Below, in pieces: positions 27,034-35,145 of a stretch of DNA of 64,000 bases (position 1 is its first letter; each line of letters opens with the position of its first letter). Source of the DNA: Burkholderia pyrrocinia (GTDB taxonomy: Bacteria > Pseudomonadota > Gammaproteobacteria > Burkholderiales > Burkholderiaceae); contig NZ_CP070977.1 of the NCBI RefSeq assembly GCF_018417535.1, forward strand, positions 1,860,001-1,924,000. The letters run 5' to 3'. Position numbers and translations under genes: made by a program. A model generated the notes under the pieces. That model saw nothing but the letters and a program-made list of their open reading frames with translations, was not told the origin of the DNA and searched no databases.

Positions 27034-27840
27034 TCAGGCAGCGTGCGAGCCGGAAAGCGCCGCGAACGCCTGCGGCTTCGCATCGTCGGTCAGCACCTCG
27101 AAGCCCGTTTCCGTCACCACGACCATGTGCTCCCATTGCGCGGACAGCGAATGGTCTTTCGTGACGACCGTCCAGCCGTCCGGCAGCACGCGCGTGTCGC
27201 GCTTGCCCGCGTTGAGCATCGGCTCGATCGTGAAGATCATCCCCGGCCGCAGCGGCACGCCGGTGCCCGGACGGCCGTAGTGAAGCACCTGCGGCTCGTC
27301 GTGATAGACGTCGCCGATGCCGTGCCCGCAGTACTCGCGGACCACACTGAACCCTTCGCGATGCGCGACCTGCTGGATCGCATAACCGACATCGCCCAGC
27401 GTCGCGCCCGGACGCACCGCGCGGATGCCCGCGTGCATCGCCTCGTAGGTCGCCGCGACGAGGCGCCGCGCGAGTTCGCCCGGTTCGCCGACGAAATACA
27501 TGCGGCTCGTATCGCCGTACCAGCCGTCCTTGATCACCGCGATATCGAGGTTCACGATGTCGCCGTCGCGCATCGGCCGTGGCGACGGAATGCCGTGACA
27601 GACCACGTGGTTGACCGACGCGCACAGGGTCTTCGGATAACCGTGGTAGCCGATGTTCGCCGGTATCGCGCCGAGCACGTCGACGATGTATTCGCGGCAG
27701 CGCGCGTCCAGTTCGTCAGTGGAGACACCCGGCTTCACATGCTCGGTGATCATCGTCAGCACCTGTGACGCGAGCTTCGCGGCCTCGCGCGACTTGGCGA
27801 TTTCTGCGTTGCCGCGGATCGGGATTTCGCGCTTCGCCAT
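27034..27840 (-). CDS. map: Type I methionine aminopeptidase (second copy likely)
   Basis: A 268-residue metallopeptidase that removes initiator methionine. The five metal ligands are seen in NLDIAVIKDGWYGDTS (two Asp), CGHGIGDVYHDEP (His), FTIEPMLN (Glu) and WEHMVVV (Glu). In Burkholderia the main map gene is expected beside rpsB, so this copy is probably an accessory paralog. Its ATG overlaps the stop of the ParD-like gene (TAATG), so translation is coupled to it. Cytosolic. Confidence 0.93.
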   Translation of the reverse strand: MAKREIPIRGNAEIAKSREAAKLASQVLTMITEHVKPGVSTDELDARCREYIVDVLGAIPANIGYHGYPKTLCASVNHVVCHGIPSPRPMRDGDIVNLDIAVIKDGWYGDTSRMYFVGEPGELARRLVAATYEAMHAGIRAVRPGATLGDVGYAIQQVAHREGFSVVREYCGHGIGDVYHDEPQVLHYGRPGTGVPLRPGMIFTIEPMLNAGKRDTRVLPDGWTVVTKDHSLSAQWEHMVVVTETGFEVLTDDAKPQAFAALSGSHAA

Positions 27841-28076
27841 TACGCCACCTGCTCGATGCCGTGCGCGACCGGCTCCGCCGGCCCGGTGTCGCCGCCCCGA
27901 GCTTCGGCCTCGATCAGCATCCGGCAGATGTCGCCGTACGACAGCGCCGGATTGAGTTCCGCCAGCATCCCGACACGCAGCCAGTGTTCGGCCTGCGCGT
28001 TGATCGAACGGCTCAGCGCCGTGCTGGTCGAGCGCAGCCGCTCGTGCATGTGCTCGGAAATCTTGATGATGCCCAT
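27840..28076 (-). CDS. ParD-like small protein upstream of map
   Basis: A 78-residue protein resembling the ParD-like antitoxin family. The ribbon-helix-helix-like N-terminus is MGIIKISEHMHERLRSTSTA, followed by SRSINAQAEHWLRVGMLAEL. No ParE-type toxin gene is next to it. Instead its TAA stop overlaps the start of a methionine aminopeptidase gene, so the two are a coupled pair. It probably binds DNA as a dimer and may autoregulate the pair; that is inference. The start at 28076 lies in an AT-rich promoter region. Confidence 0.8.
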   Translation of the reverse strand: MGIIKISEHMHERLRSTSTALSRSINAQAEHWLRVGMLAELNPALSYGDICRMLIEAEARGGDTGPAEPVAHGIEQVA

Positions 28077-28224
28077 ATATCCCCAATTAAACGAAACGTA
28101 GTCGATTCGTATATTACGCTGCGCGCGACTGCCGGGCAAGCCGTACGGAGGCCGTCGCGCCATCGGTTGGCCGCTATAAATGCCGTTGACACCGATTTCC
28201 AGTTTGCTGGAGAATAAATCCATC

Positions 28225-28845
28225 ATGCAAGAATCAGTGACACCCGCAGCCGACGATACCGGCATCAACGAGCGCATTGCCCGACGCGTGCGCGACCTGC
28301 GCACTGTTCGAGGCTACACGCTCGATGCGCTGGCCGCGCGCTCCGGCGTCAGCCGTTCGATGATCTCGCTCATCGAACGCGCGTCGGCCAGCCCGACGGC
28401 CGTCGTGCTCGACAAGCTCGCGGCAGGTCTCGGCGTATCGCTGGCCGGGCTGTTCGGCGGCGACCAGGACGACACGCCCGCGCAGCCGCTGGCTCGGCGC
28501 GCGCAGCAGGCAGAATGGCGCGATCCGGCGTCCGGCTATGTGCGGCGCAATCTGTCCCCGCCCGGCTGGCCGTCGCCGCTCCAGCTCGTCGAGGTCGATT
28601 TCCCGCCCGGCGCGCGCGTCGCGTACGACAGCGGCGGACGCGAAAGCGCGCTGCATCAGCAGGTGTGGATCGTCCGCGGCCGCGTCGACGTCACGTTCGG
28701 CGGCGAGCTTCACGAACTTCACGAAGGCGACTGTCTGGCCCTGCGGCTCGATCAGCCGCTGATCTTCAGCAACCCGTCGCCGCATGCCGCGCGCTATGTC
28801 GTCGTGATCTGCGATGCGTCCGCCGCCGGCGCGCGGAGCGCGTGA
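28225..28845 (+). CDS. XRE-family regulator with C-terminal cupin
   Basis: A 206-residue regulator. An XRE helix-turn-helix lies at residues 15-70 (VRDLRTVRGYTLDALAARSG, VSRSMISLIERASASP), and a cupin sensor domain at 105-195 (VDFPPGARVAYDSGG, WIVRGRVDVTFGGE, HEGDCLALRL). This design is common for regulators of small-molecule metabolism. The ATG at 28225 is chosen as the conserved start; ATG 28180 would add 15 residues without a ribosome site. It probably controls the acetyltransferase gene that follows on the same strand, or the divergent ParD-like/map pair. Confidence 0.87.
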   Translation: MQESVTPAADDTGINERIARRVRDLRTVRGYTLDALAARSGVSRSMISLIERASASPTAVVLDKLAAGLGVSLAGLFGGDQDDTPAQPLARRAQQAEWRDPASGYVRRNLSPPGWPSPLQLVEVDFPPGARVAYDSGGRESALHQQVWIVRGRVDVTFGGELHELHEGDCLALRLDQPLIFSNPSPHAARYVVVICDASAAGARSA

Positions 28846-28915
28846 TGCGCGCCCCGCCCCGTCGTCCGATGCGCGCGCCGTGTGCGCGACCCGTTCAAAA
28901 CCAACAGGAGTCGAC

Positions 28916-29464
28916 ATGAATTCCCCGCAACAGCGCGACGACGTGCGCCTGATCGATTGCAGCGAGACCGAGCACGCAGCGGCCATCCTCGAGATCCTGA
29001 ACGACGCGATCGCGAACTCGACCGCGCTGTACGACTACCGGCCGCGCCCGCCCGAAGCGATGGTCACGTGGTTCGCGACAAAGCGCGCGGGCGGTTTTCC
29101 GGTCGTCGGCGCGGTGGACGCGTCGGGCACGCTGCTCGGGTTCGCGAGCTGGGGCACGTTCCGTGCGTTCCCCGCTTACAAGTACACGGTGGAACACAGC
29201 GTCTACGTGCACCATGACCAGCGCGGCCGCGGCCTTGGCGAGCTGCTGCTGCGCGAAGTGATCCGGCGCGCGCGCGAAGCGCAGGTGCATGTGCTGGTCG
29301 GCTGTATCGATGCGACCAATGCCGGAAGCATCGCTCTGCATACGAAACTGGGATTCGTCCACTCGGGCACGATCACGGAAGCGGGATTCAAGTTCGGCCG
29401 CTGGCTCGATGCGGCGTTTTATCAGTTGAAGCTCGAGACGCCGACGCAGCCGGTGGATGGCTGA
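28916..29464 (+). CDS. GNAT acetyltransferase, phosphinothricin/MnaT type
   Basis: A 182-residue acetyltransferase of the Pat/Bar/MnaT group, which acetylates phosphinothricin-like or methionine-derivative amines. Family segments are ILNDAIANSTALYDY, TVEHSVYVHHDQRGRGLGELLL (acetyl-CoA loop) and GCIDATNAGSIALHTKLGF. The ATG at 28916 follows CAGGAG at the right distance. It lies 70 bp after the XRE-cupin gene and is likely co-transcribed. The physiological substrate is not known. Confidence 0.9.
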   Translation: MNSPQQRDDVRLIDCSETEHAAAILEILNDAIANSTALYDYRPRPPEAMVTWFATKRAGGFPVVGAVDASGTLLGFASWGTFRAFPAYKYTVEHSVYVHHDQRGRGLGELLLREVIRRAREAQVHVLVGCIDATNAGSIALHTKLGFVHSGTITEAGFKFGRWLDAAFYQLKLETPTQPVDG

Positions 29465-29515
29465 TCGTCTGTACGCCGTTGCATCCGCAACGGCCGCGAA
29501 GCCACGCAGAAAAAA

Positions 29516-29543
29516 GAAAAGCCCCGCCGAAGCGGGGCTTTTT
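29516..29543. terminator. Bidirectional terminator, GNAT gene / tRNA-Cys
   Basis: A 7-bp perfect GCCCCGC stem with a CGAA loop is flanked by A and T runs on both sides. It ends the plus-strand GNAT transcript and, on the minus strand, lies 11 bases past the tRNA-Cys CCA end. Confidence 0.92.
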
Positions 29544-29554
29544 CTCTTGCTACC

Positions 29555-29628
29555 TGGAGGCGCGAGCCGGAGTCGAACCGGCCTAAACGGCTTTGCAGGC
29601 CGCTGCATAACCGCTTTGCTATCGCGCC
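29555..29628 (-). tRNA. tRNA-Cys (GCA)
   Basis: A 74-base tRNA on the minus strand. The acceptor stem GGCGCGA pairs with TCGCGCC, followed by T and an encoded CCA. The anticodon loop is CTGCAAA, giving anticodon GCA (Cys). The T arm is GCCGGTTCGACTCCGGC. It is the last gene of the tRNA cluster in the direction of transcription. Confidence 0.96.
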
Positions 29629-29673
29629 AAAAGCGGGCTGTCCGGATGCCGTGAAGGCAAGCGACAGATTTTT

Positions 29674-29701
29674 TATTCGAGGACCGGAGGTCCATCAAAT
29701 A
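29674..29701 (-). other. Stem-loop between tRNA-Gly and tRNA-Cys
   Basis: An extended stem with inner arms GGACC/GGTCC around GGA, and outer arms TATTCGA/TCAAATA with one mismatch. It may guide processing of the polycistronic tRNA precursor. Confidence 0.5.
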
Positions 29702-29723
29702 AAAAGGGAAGCTTGGCTTCCCC
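29697..29723 (-). terminator. Terminator-like hairpin after tRNA-Gly copy
   Basis: GGGAAGC and GCTTCCC flank a three-base loop, and a TTTTT run follows in the minus-strand direction. It stands seven bases beyond the nearest tRNA-Gly end and upstream of tRNA-Cys, so it may lower tRNA-Cys expression or mark a processing point. Confidence 0.65.
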
Positions 29724-29729
29724 ATTACT

Positions 29730-29805
29730 TGGAGCGGGAGACGAGTCTCGAACTCGCGACCTCAACCTTGGCAAGGTTGCGCTCTACCAACTGAGCTACT
29801 CCCGC
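29730..29805 (-). tRNA. tRNA-Gly (GCC), copy nearest tRNA-Cys
   Basis: A 76-base tRNA with acceptor arm GCGGGAG/CTCCCGC, encoded TCCA end, D arm GCTCAGTTGGTAGAGC and anticodon loop TTGCCAA (anticodon GCC, Gly). The sequence is identical to the two other copies at 29857 and 29986. Confidence 0.97.
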
Positions 29806-29856
29806 ATTGTCCTGCATGTGCAACGCTTTGCCGACCAACACGCTGCCGAAAAATCC

Positions 29857-29932
29857 TGGAGCGGGAGACGAGTCTCGAACTCGCGACCTCAACCTTGGCA
29901 AGGTTGCGCTCTACCAACTGAGCTACTCCCGC
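29857..29932 (-). tRNA. tRNA-Gly (GCC), middle copy
   Basis: A 76-base tRNA, identical to its two neighbours. The 51-base spacer to the next copy closely matches the 53-base spacer upstream, showing that this arose by tandem duplication of tRNA plus spacer. Confidence 0.97.
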
Positions 29933-29985
29933 ATTTGTCCTGCATGTGCAGCGCTTTGCCGACCAACACGCTGCCAGAAAAATCC

Positions 29986-30061
29986 TGGAGCGGGAGACGA
30001 GTCTCGAACTCGCGACCTCAACCTTGGCAAGGTTGCGCTCTACCAACTGAGCTACTCCCGC
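29986..30061 (-). tRNA. tRNA-Gly (GCC), promoter-proximal copy
   Basis: A 76-base tRNA, first in transcription order, about 52 bases downstream of the expected start site of the promoter at 30121-30149. Sequence and folding are the same as in the other two copies. Confidence 0.97.
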
Positions 30062-30120
30062 GTATTGCTGCGCTACTGCTTCCCCGTCGCACCTACTTCG
30101 CCGTGCAGCGGAGAAGCGAG

Positions 30121-30149
30121 ATTATGTCGAAGGCACATTCGTATGTCAA
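30121..30149 (-). promoter_or_regulatory. Strong sigma-70 promoter of tRNA cluster
   Basis: On the minus strand TTGACA (30149-30144), a 17-base spacer and CATAAT (30126-30121) match the consensus at 11 of 12 positions. It drives the three tRNA-Gly genes and probably tRNA-Cys. The downstream sequence is GC-rich, as expected of a stringently controlled tRNA promoter. Confidence 0.88.
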
Positions 30150-30166
30150 GGGCTTTTCCAGCCCTT
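30148..30166 (-). terminator. Hairpin after pgsA overlapping tRNA -35
   Basis: AAGGGCT and AGCCCTT flank a five-base loop, 38 bp past the pgsA stop. The distal arm shares its last two bases with the -35 element of the tRNA promoter. Confidence 0.55.
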
Positions 30167-30203
30167 TTTCCAAAGACCTGCGCCGCCGAACGCGTGGCGC
30201 GGG

Positions 30204-30791
30204 TCATGCGCCGCCGCGCTCGCGAATCTGCGGCCACGCGAGCTTCATGTAGTACAGCATCGACCAGATCGTCAGCACCGCTGCGAGATACATCAGCCAC
30301 TCGCCCCACACGCGCGTGTCGATCGTCACGACCCCGAGCGGCAACGGCCCGTAGAACAGCAGCATCGGGATCGCGACCATCTGGCACGCGGTCTTGAACT
30401 TGCCGAGCTGGTTCACCGCGACGCTCTTCGACGCGCCGATCTGCGCCATCCACTCGCGCAGCGCCGAGATCGCGATCTCGCGGCCGACGATCACGAGCGC
30501 GATTGCCGCGTCGACGCGCGAAATCTGCACGAGGATCAGCAGCGCGGCCGTCACCATCAGCTTGTCAGCCACCGGATCGAGAAATGCACCGAACGACGAT
30601 GTCTGGTTCCACTTGCGTGCGAGAAAACCGTCGAACCAGTCGGTCAGCGCGGCGAGGATGAAGATCGCCGCCGCCGCGAGATTGCGGTGCGCGCCGCCCA
30701 TCACCGTGTCCGGCAAATAGAACACGCCGACGACGAGCGGAATCAGCACGATCCGCACCCACGTCAGGAAAATCGGGAAATTGAACGGCAT
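30204..30791 (-). CDS. pgsA: Phosphatidylglycerophosphate synthase PgsA
   Basis: A 195-residue membrane enzyme that joins CDP-diacylglycerol and glycerol 3-phosphate, the first step to phosphatidylglycerol and cardiolipin. The CDP-alcohol phosphotransferase motif is complete, from DGFLARKWNQ to GAFLDPVAD with all three Asp, at about residues 50-72. Four or more membrane segments follow. The start at 30791 is fixed by MPFNFPIFLTWVRIVL. It is downstream of uvrC with a 98-bp gap, an order common in proteobacteria. Confidence 0.96.
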   Translation of the reverse strand: MPFNFPIFLTWVRIVLIPLVVGVFYLPDTVMGGAHRNLAAAAIFILAALTDWFDGFLARKWNQTSSFGAFLDPVADKLMVTAALLILVQISRVDAAIALVIVGREIAISALREWMAQIGASKSVAVNQLGKFKTACQMVAIPMLLFYGPLPLGVVTIDTRVWGEWLMYLAAVLTIWSMLYYMKLAWPQIRERGGA

Positions 30792-30889
30792 GGCATCCGG
30801 GACAGTAAAGGATTCGCAATTGTGCCGTGTCGACCGGCCTGCCACAAGAACGCTAAAACGCGGGCAAGGCAGCCGGCCGCACGGGCGCG

Positions 30890-32923
30890 TCAATGAAGCT
30901 GCTTGTAGATCTGCTCGGCAAGCGCGTGCGAGATGCCCTCGACGCTCGCGAGCTCCTCGACGCTCGCGGCAACGACGCCGCGCAACCCGCCGAACCGCGC
31001 GAGCAGCCGCTGCCGGCGCTTCGCGCCGATGCCTTCGAGCTCCTCGAGCCGCGACGTCTGGCGCGTCTTCGCCCGCTTCGCGCGCATGCCGGTGATCGCG
31101 AAACGGTGCGCCTCGTCGCGGATCTGCGCGACGAGCATCAGCGCGGCGCTCTCCTTGCCGAGTTCGAGCGGCGTGCGGTCGTCCGCGAATACGAGCGTCT
31201 CGAGGCCGACCTTGCGCCCCTCGCCTTTCGCGACGCCGACCAGCATCGACGTGTCGAGGCCGAGCTCGGTGAACACCTGGCGCGCGATTTCGACCTGACC
31301 CTTGCCGCCGTCGATCAGCACGAGGTTCGGCAGCAGGCTCGACGCCTCGGCCTTGCGCGTCGACTCGCCGTCGATGCCCGCCGCATCGTCGGCGGCGGCG
31401 GCCTGCGCGGCCTGCTCGACCATCTTCTCGTAGCGGCGCGTGAGCACCTGTCGCATCGCCGCGTAATCGTCGCCAGGCGTGATGCCGGTGATGTTGTAGC
31501 GGCGGTACTCGCCCGACTGCATCTTGTGATGGTGATAGACGACGCACGACGCCTGCGTCGCCTCGCCCATCGTATGGCTGATGTCGAAGCATTCGATCCG
31601 CAGCGTCGCGAGATCGTCGCATTCGTAGCTGAGCGTCTCCGCGAGCGCGCGCGTACGCGCCTGCTGCGAGCCCTGCTCGGACAGCAGCCGCGCCAGCGCG
31701 ATCTGCGCATTCTGCTCGGCCATCGACAGCCACGCGCGCCGCTGCCCCTGCGGCTGCCGCACCAGCGACACCTTGTGGCCGGCCTGCTCGGACAGCAGCT
31801 CGAGCAGGTCGCGGCTCGCGGGCGCATGGCTCACGACGAGCACCGGCGGCACCCGATTGCCGAGATAGTGCTGCGCGATAAATGCGTCGAGAACTTCGGC
31901 CTCGACCGAAGCCGCCGCGTCGCCGCGCGCGCTGCCGCCCTCTTCCGCGGTCTGGTCGGGCATCACGCCGTCGGTCGCGTCGGCAATTTCCGCCACCTCG
32001 CCCTCGTCGCCGAGACCGCCTTCGGCGAGCGTCAGCGCGCTTTCGACGTGCGTCGGGAAATACGCCTTGTCGCCGAGATGACGGCCACCGCGCACCATCG
32101 CGAGGTTCACGCACACGCGGCCGCCCTGCGCGACCACCGCCAGGATGTCGACGTCGCTGTCGCTGCCGACCTCGATCGCCTGCTGGTGCAGCACCGTCGC
32201 GAGCGAGCTCATCTGGTTGCGCACGGCCGCCGCCTGCTCGAATTTCAGTTCGGCCGCGAACGCGTGCATCTTCTGCTCGAGCTCCTTCATCACTTCGGAC
32301 TGCCGGCCGAGCAGGAAGCGCGCGGCGTTCGACACGTCGACCGCGTAATCCTCGTCGGAGATCGCGCCGACACACGGCGCCGTGCAACGCCCGATCTGGT
32401 GCAGCAGGCACGGCCGCGTGCGGTTGTTGAAGACCGAATCCTCGCAGGTCCGCAACTGGAACACGCGCTGCAGGATCTGGATGCTCTCGCGCACGGCCCA
32501 CGCGCTCGGGAACGGCCCGAAATACTGGTTCTGCTTGTCGACCGAGCCGCGGTAGTAGGCCATCCGCGGAAAACGGTGCGCGGTGAGCTTCAGGTACGGA
32601 TACGACTTGTCGTCGCGAAACAGGATGTTGTAGCGCGGCGCGAGCGCCTTGATCAGGTTGTTCTCGAGCAGCAGCGCCTCGGCTTCCGAGCGCGTGACGG
32701 TCGTCTCGATGCGCGCGATGCGCGTGACCATCATCGCAATGCGCGGCGACAGTTGCGTCTTCGTGAAATAGCTCGACACGCGCTTCTTCAGATCGCGCGC
32801 CTTGCCGACGTAGAGGACGGCGCCCGCCGTGTCGTAATAGCGATAGACACCCGGCATGTGCGGCAACTGCGCAAGGATCTTCTTCGGTTCGAACGGAGTA
32901 TCGGAGGCTTCTGGGGATGTCAT
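30890..32923 (-). CDS. uvrC: UvrABC excinuclease subunit UvrC
   Basis: A 677-residue nucleotide-excision repair nuclease. In order: the GIY-YIG nuclease at residues 20-100 ([20 protein letters not shown]), a Cys-rich region ([13 protein letters not shown]), the UVR motif that contacts UvrB (near 205-240), the RNase H-like second nuclease ([30 protein letters not shown]), and C-terminal helix-hairpin-helix repeats. It is longer than the roughly 610-residue E. coli protein, because of acidic/Ala-rich insertions near 290-335 and 500-525. It is divergent from earP with only 76 bp between them. Confidence 0.97.
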   Translation of the reverse strand: MTSPEASDTPFEPKKILAQLPHMPGVYRYYDTAGAVLYVGKARDLKKRVSSYFTKTQLSPRIAMMVTRIARIETTVTRSEAEALLLENNLIKALAPRYNILFRDDKSYPYLKLTAHRFPRMAYYRGSVDKQNQYFGPFPSAWAVRESIQILQRVFQLRTCEDSVFNNRTRPCLLHQIGRCTAPCVGAISDEDYAVDVSNAARFLLGRQSEVMKELEQKMHAFAAELKFEQAAAVRNQMSSLATVLHQQAIEVGSDSDVDILAVVAQGGRVCVNLAMVRGGRHLGDKAYFPTHVESALTLAEGGLGDEGEVAEIADATDGVMPDQTAEEGGSARGDAAASVEAEVLDAFIAQHYLGNRVPPVLVVSHAPASRDLLELLSEQAGHKVSLVRQPQGQRRAWLSMAEQNAQIALARLLSEQGSQQARTRALAETLSYECDDLATLRIECFDISHTMGEATQASCVVYHHHKMQSGEYRRYNITGITPGDDYAAMRQVLTRRYEKMVEQAAQAAAADDAAGIDGESTRKAEASSLLPNLVLIDGGKGQVEIARQVFTELGLDTSMLVGVAKGEGRKVGLETLVFADDRTPLELGKESAALMLVAQIRDEAHRFAITGMRAKRAKTRQTSRLEELEGIGAKRRQRLLARFGGLRGVVAASVEELASVEGISHALAEQIYKQLH

Positions 32924-32999
32924 GCGTGATCCGGGCGCCTTGTAACGCGGGACGGGTCTATTAGAATCGCCAGTTTAGAGCATTCACCGCCCCGCTTCG

Positions 33000-34193
33000 A
33001 TGCCACGCACCGCCCCTGCCCCCCAATCCGCCGCGCCGCTCGCACCGGGCGAACCGATCGCCTGCGACCTGTTCTGCACGGTGATCGACAATTTCGGCGA
33101 CATCGGCGTGTGCTGGCGCGTCGCGCGCCAGCTCGTGCACGAGCACGGCTGGCAGGTTCGCCTGTTCGTCGACGACCTGCGCACGTTCGCGCGCCTGCTG
33201 CCGGGGGTCGATCCCGACGCCGGACGGCAGACGGTCGACGGCATCGTGATCGAGCACTGGCATGCGGAAGTCGGCGACGCGCTGGGGATCGCCGATGTCG
33301 TGATCGAGGCGTTCGCATGCGAGCTGCCCGGCGCGTATCTCGCCGCGATGGCGCGCCGCGCGCGCCGCCCGGTGTGGATCAACCTCGAATACCTGAGCGC
33401 CGAGGACTGGGTCGCCGATTTCCATTTGCGGCCGTCGCCGCATCCGCGCTACCCGCTGCTGAAGACGTTCTTCTTCCCGGGCCTGTCGGCCGGCACGGGC
33501 GGCGTCCTGAAGGAACACGACCTCGATGCGCGCCGCACTGCATTCGAAACCGACGCGGCCGCGCGCGCCGCGTGGTGGCAGCGCGCAACCGGCGGCGCGC
33601 CGCCGGCACCCGGCACGACGGTCGTCAGCCTGTTCGCCTACGAGAATCCGGCCGTCGACGCGCTGCTCGCGCAGTGGCGCGACGGCCCGTCGCCGGTCGT
33701 TGCGCTCGTGCCGGCCGGCCGCGTGTCGCCTGCCGTGGCGCGATTTTTCGGGGTCGAGTCGTTCGGCGCGGGTGCGCATGCGAGCAGCGGCAACCTGGTC
33801 GCACACGGGCTCGCGTTCGTCCCCCAGGACGACTACGATTCACTGCTGTGGGTTGCGGACATCAATTTCGTGCGCGGCGAGGATTCTTTCGTCCGTGCGC
33901 AGTGGGCGCGCAAGCCGTTCGTGTGGCACATCTACCCGCAGGCCGACGACGTGCACCTGCCGAAGCTCGACGCCGCGCTCGCGCACCTGTCGGCCGGCCT
34001 CGCCGACGCGCCGCGCGCGGCGCTCGAGCGGTTCTGGCATGCGTGGAACGGCGTCGGCACGCCCGACTGGGCCGATTTCCGCCAACACCGTGCCGCACTG
34101 GACGCCAACGCGGCCCGCTGGGCCGACGCGCTCGCGGCCGTCGGCGATCTCGCCGGAAAGCTGGCCGAATATGCAAAATCTCAGTTAAAATAA
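33000..34193 (+). CDS. earP: EF-P arginine rhamnosyltransferase EarP
   Basis: A 397-residue inverting GT-B glycosyltransferase (former DUF2331) that transfers rhamnose from dTDP-rhamnose to Arg32 of elongation factor P. The conserved N-terminal motif IDNFGDIGVCWR carries Asp30 and Asp34. The nucleotide-sugar-binding region reads NFVRGEDSFVRAQWA and PFVWHIYPQ. It lies 126 bp upstream of efp on the same strand, the standard pairing. The ATG at 33000 is followed by a Pro/Ala-rich stretch of about 20 residues, so a slightly later start is possible. Confidence 0.96.
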   Translation: MPRTAPAPQSAAPLAPGEPIACDLFCTVIDNFGDIGVCWRVARQLVHEHGWQVRLFVDDLRTFARLLPGVDPDAGRQTVDGIVIEHWHAEVGDALGIADVVIEAFACELPGAYLAAMARRARRPVWINLEYLSAEDWVADFHLRPSPHPRYPLLKTFFFPGLSAGTGGVLKEHDLDARRTAFETDAAARAAWWQRATGGAPPAPGTTVVSLFAYENPAVDALLAQWRDGPSPVVALVPAGRVSPAVARFFGVESFGAGAHASSGNLVAHGLAFVPQDDYDSLLWVADINFVRGEDSFVRAQWARKPFVWHIYPQADDVHLPKLDAALAHLSAGLADAPRAALERFWHAWNGVGTPDWADFRQHRAALDANAARWADALAAVGDLAGKLAEYAKSQLK

Positions 34194-34319
34194 GCGGTTA
34201 TCCGACGGCTCACCACGCAAGCGCTCGCTTTTGGCGTCCACCGGAACGCACCGCTTGCGCCGTCAGCCCTCGCGCAACGCTCAGGCACCTATTTATTTGA
34301 TTTGATCAGGACAGTTTTT

Positions 34320-34877
34320 ATGAAGACCGCACAAGAACTCCGCGTAGGCAACGTCGTGCAGATCGGCAGCGACGCTTGGGTCATCTCGAAGACGGAATAC
34401 AACAAGTCGGGCCGTAACGCCGCCGTCGTCAAGATGAAGATGAAGAACCTGCTGACCAACGCAGGCCAGGAATCGGTCTACAAGGCCGACGACAAGTTCG
34501 ACGTCGTCGTGCTCGACCGCAAGGAAGTGACGTACTCGTACTTCGCCGATCCGATGTACGTGTTCATGGACGCCGACTACAACCAGTTCGAAGTCGAAGC
34601 CGAAATGATGGGCGAAGCGCTGAACTACCTCGAAGACGGCATGGCGTGCGAAGTCGTGTTCTACAACGAGAAGGCGATCTCGGTCGAACTGCCGACGATC
34701 CTCGTTCGCGAGATCACCTACACGGAGCCGGCCGTCAAGGGCGACACGTCGTCGGGCAAGGTGCTGAAGAACGCCAAGCTCGCAACGGGCTTCGAACTGC
34801 AGGTGCCGCTGTTCTGCAGCACCGGCGACAAGATCGAAATCGATACGCGTACGAACGAATACCGCAGCCGCGCGTAA
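34320..34877 (+). CDS. efp: Elongation factor P
   Basis: A 185-residue translation factor that relieves ribosome stalling at proline runs. It has the KOW-like N-terminal domain and two OB domains. The tip of the first domain reads YNKSGRNAA, with Arg at residue 32, the modification site of the EarP branch (Lys would indicate EpmA/B). Codon use is of the highly expressed type (for example AAG and GAA preference). The open frame begins 18 bases earlier, but MKTAQELR is the conserved start. An intrinsic terminator follows. Confidence 0.98.
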   Translation: MKTAQELRVGNVVQIGSDAWVISKTEYNKSGRNAAVVKMKMKNLLTNAGQESVYKADDKFDVVVLDRKEVTYSYFADPMYVFMDADYNQFEVEAEMMGEALNYLEDGMACEVVFYNEKAISVELPTILVREITYTEPAVKGDTSSGKVLKNAKLATGFELQVPLFCSTGDKIEIDTRTNEYRSRA

Positions 34878-34901
34878 TCGCCAGCGATACCCGCATCGAA
34901 C

Positions 34902-34925
34902 AAAGCGCCCTTCGGGGCGCTTTTT
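34902..34925 (+). terminator. Intrinsic terminator after efp
   Basis: AAAGCGCCC, a TTCG tetraloop, GGGCGC and TTTTT form a textbook terminator 25 bp after the efp stop. Confidence 0.95.
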
Positions 34926-35145
34926 GTTTGCCTGTCGCCAACAGCGACCGCAAACCAGTGCCATATCAAGCACAAAATCCACCGGTAAAGATATTCAATT
35001 TGTATCATCGGTAACTGTTTTATAGCGCCGGAGAAATAATGCGCGTTACGCGTTCGGCGGGGCATAAAATCGGTTTTTAATCTGACATGCGACTGCGGCT
35101 CCGATGGCCGACAGCCCGCCTCTCTTGACTCGACTCGCGTCCACC

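Noticed and set aside
27840..28845. Classical ParDE toxin-antitoxin locus
   Set aside because: No ParE-like toxin is encoded on either side; the coupled gene is an intact methionine aminopeptidase.
29730..30061. CRISPR-like array of three spaced identical repeats
   Set aside because: The repeats fold as complete tRNA-Gly genes with CCA ends, the spacers resemble each other, and no cas gene is near.
29713..30397. Repeated peptide frames over the tRNA cluster
   Set aside because: They are translations of the three tRNA-Gly genes and their spacers, not proteins.
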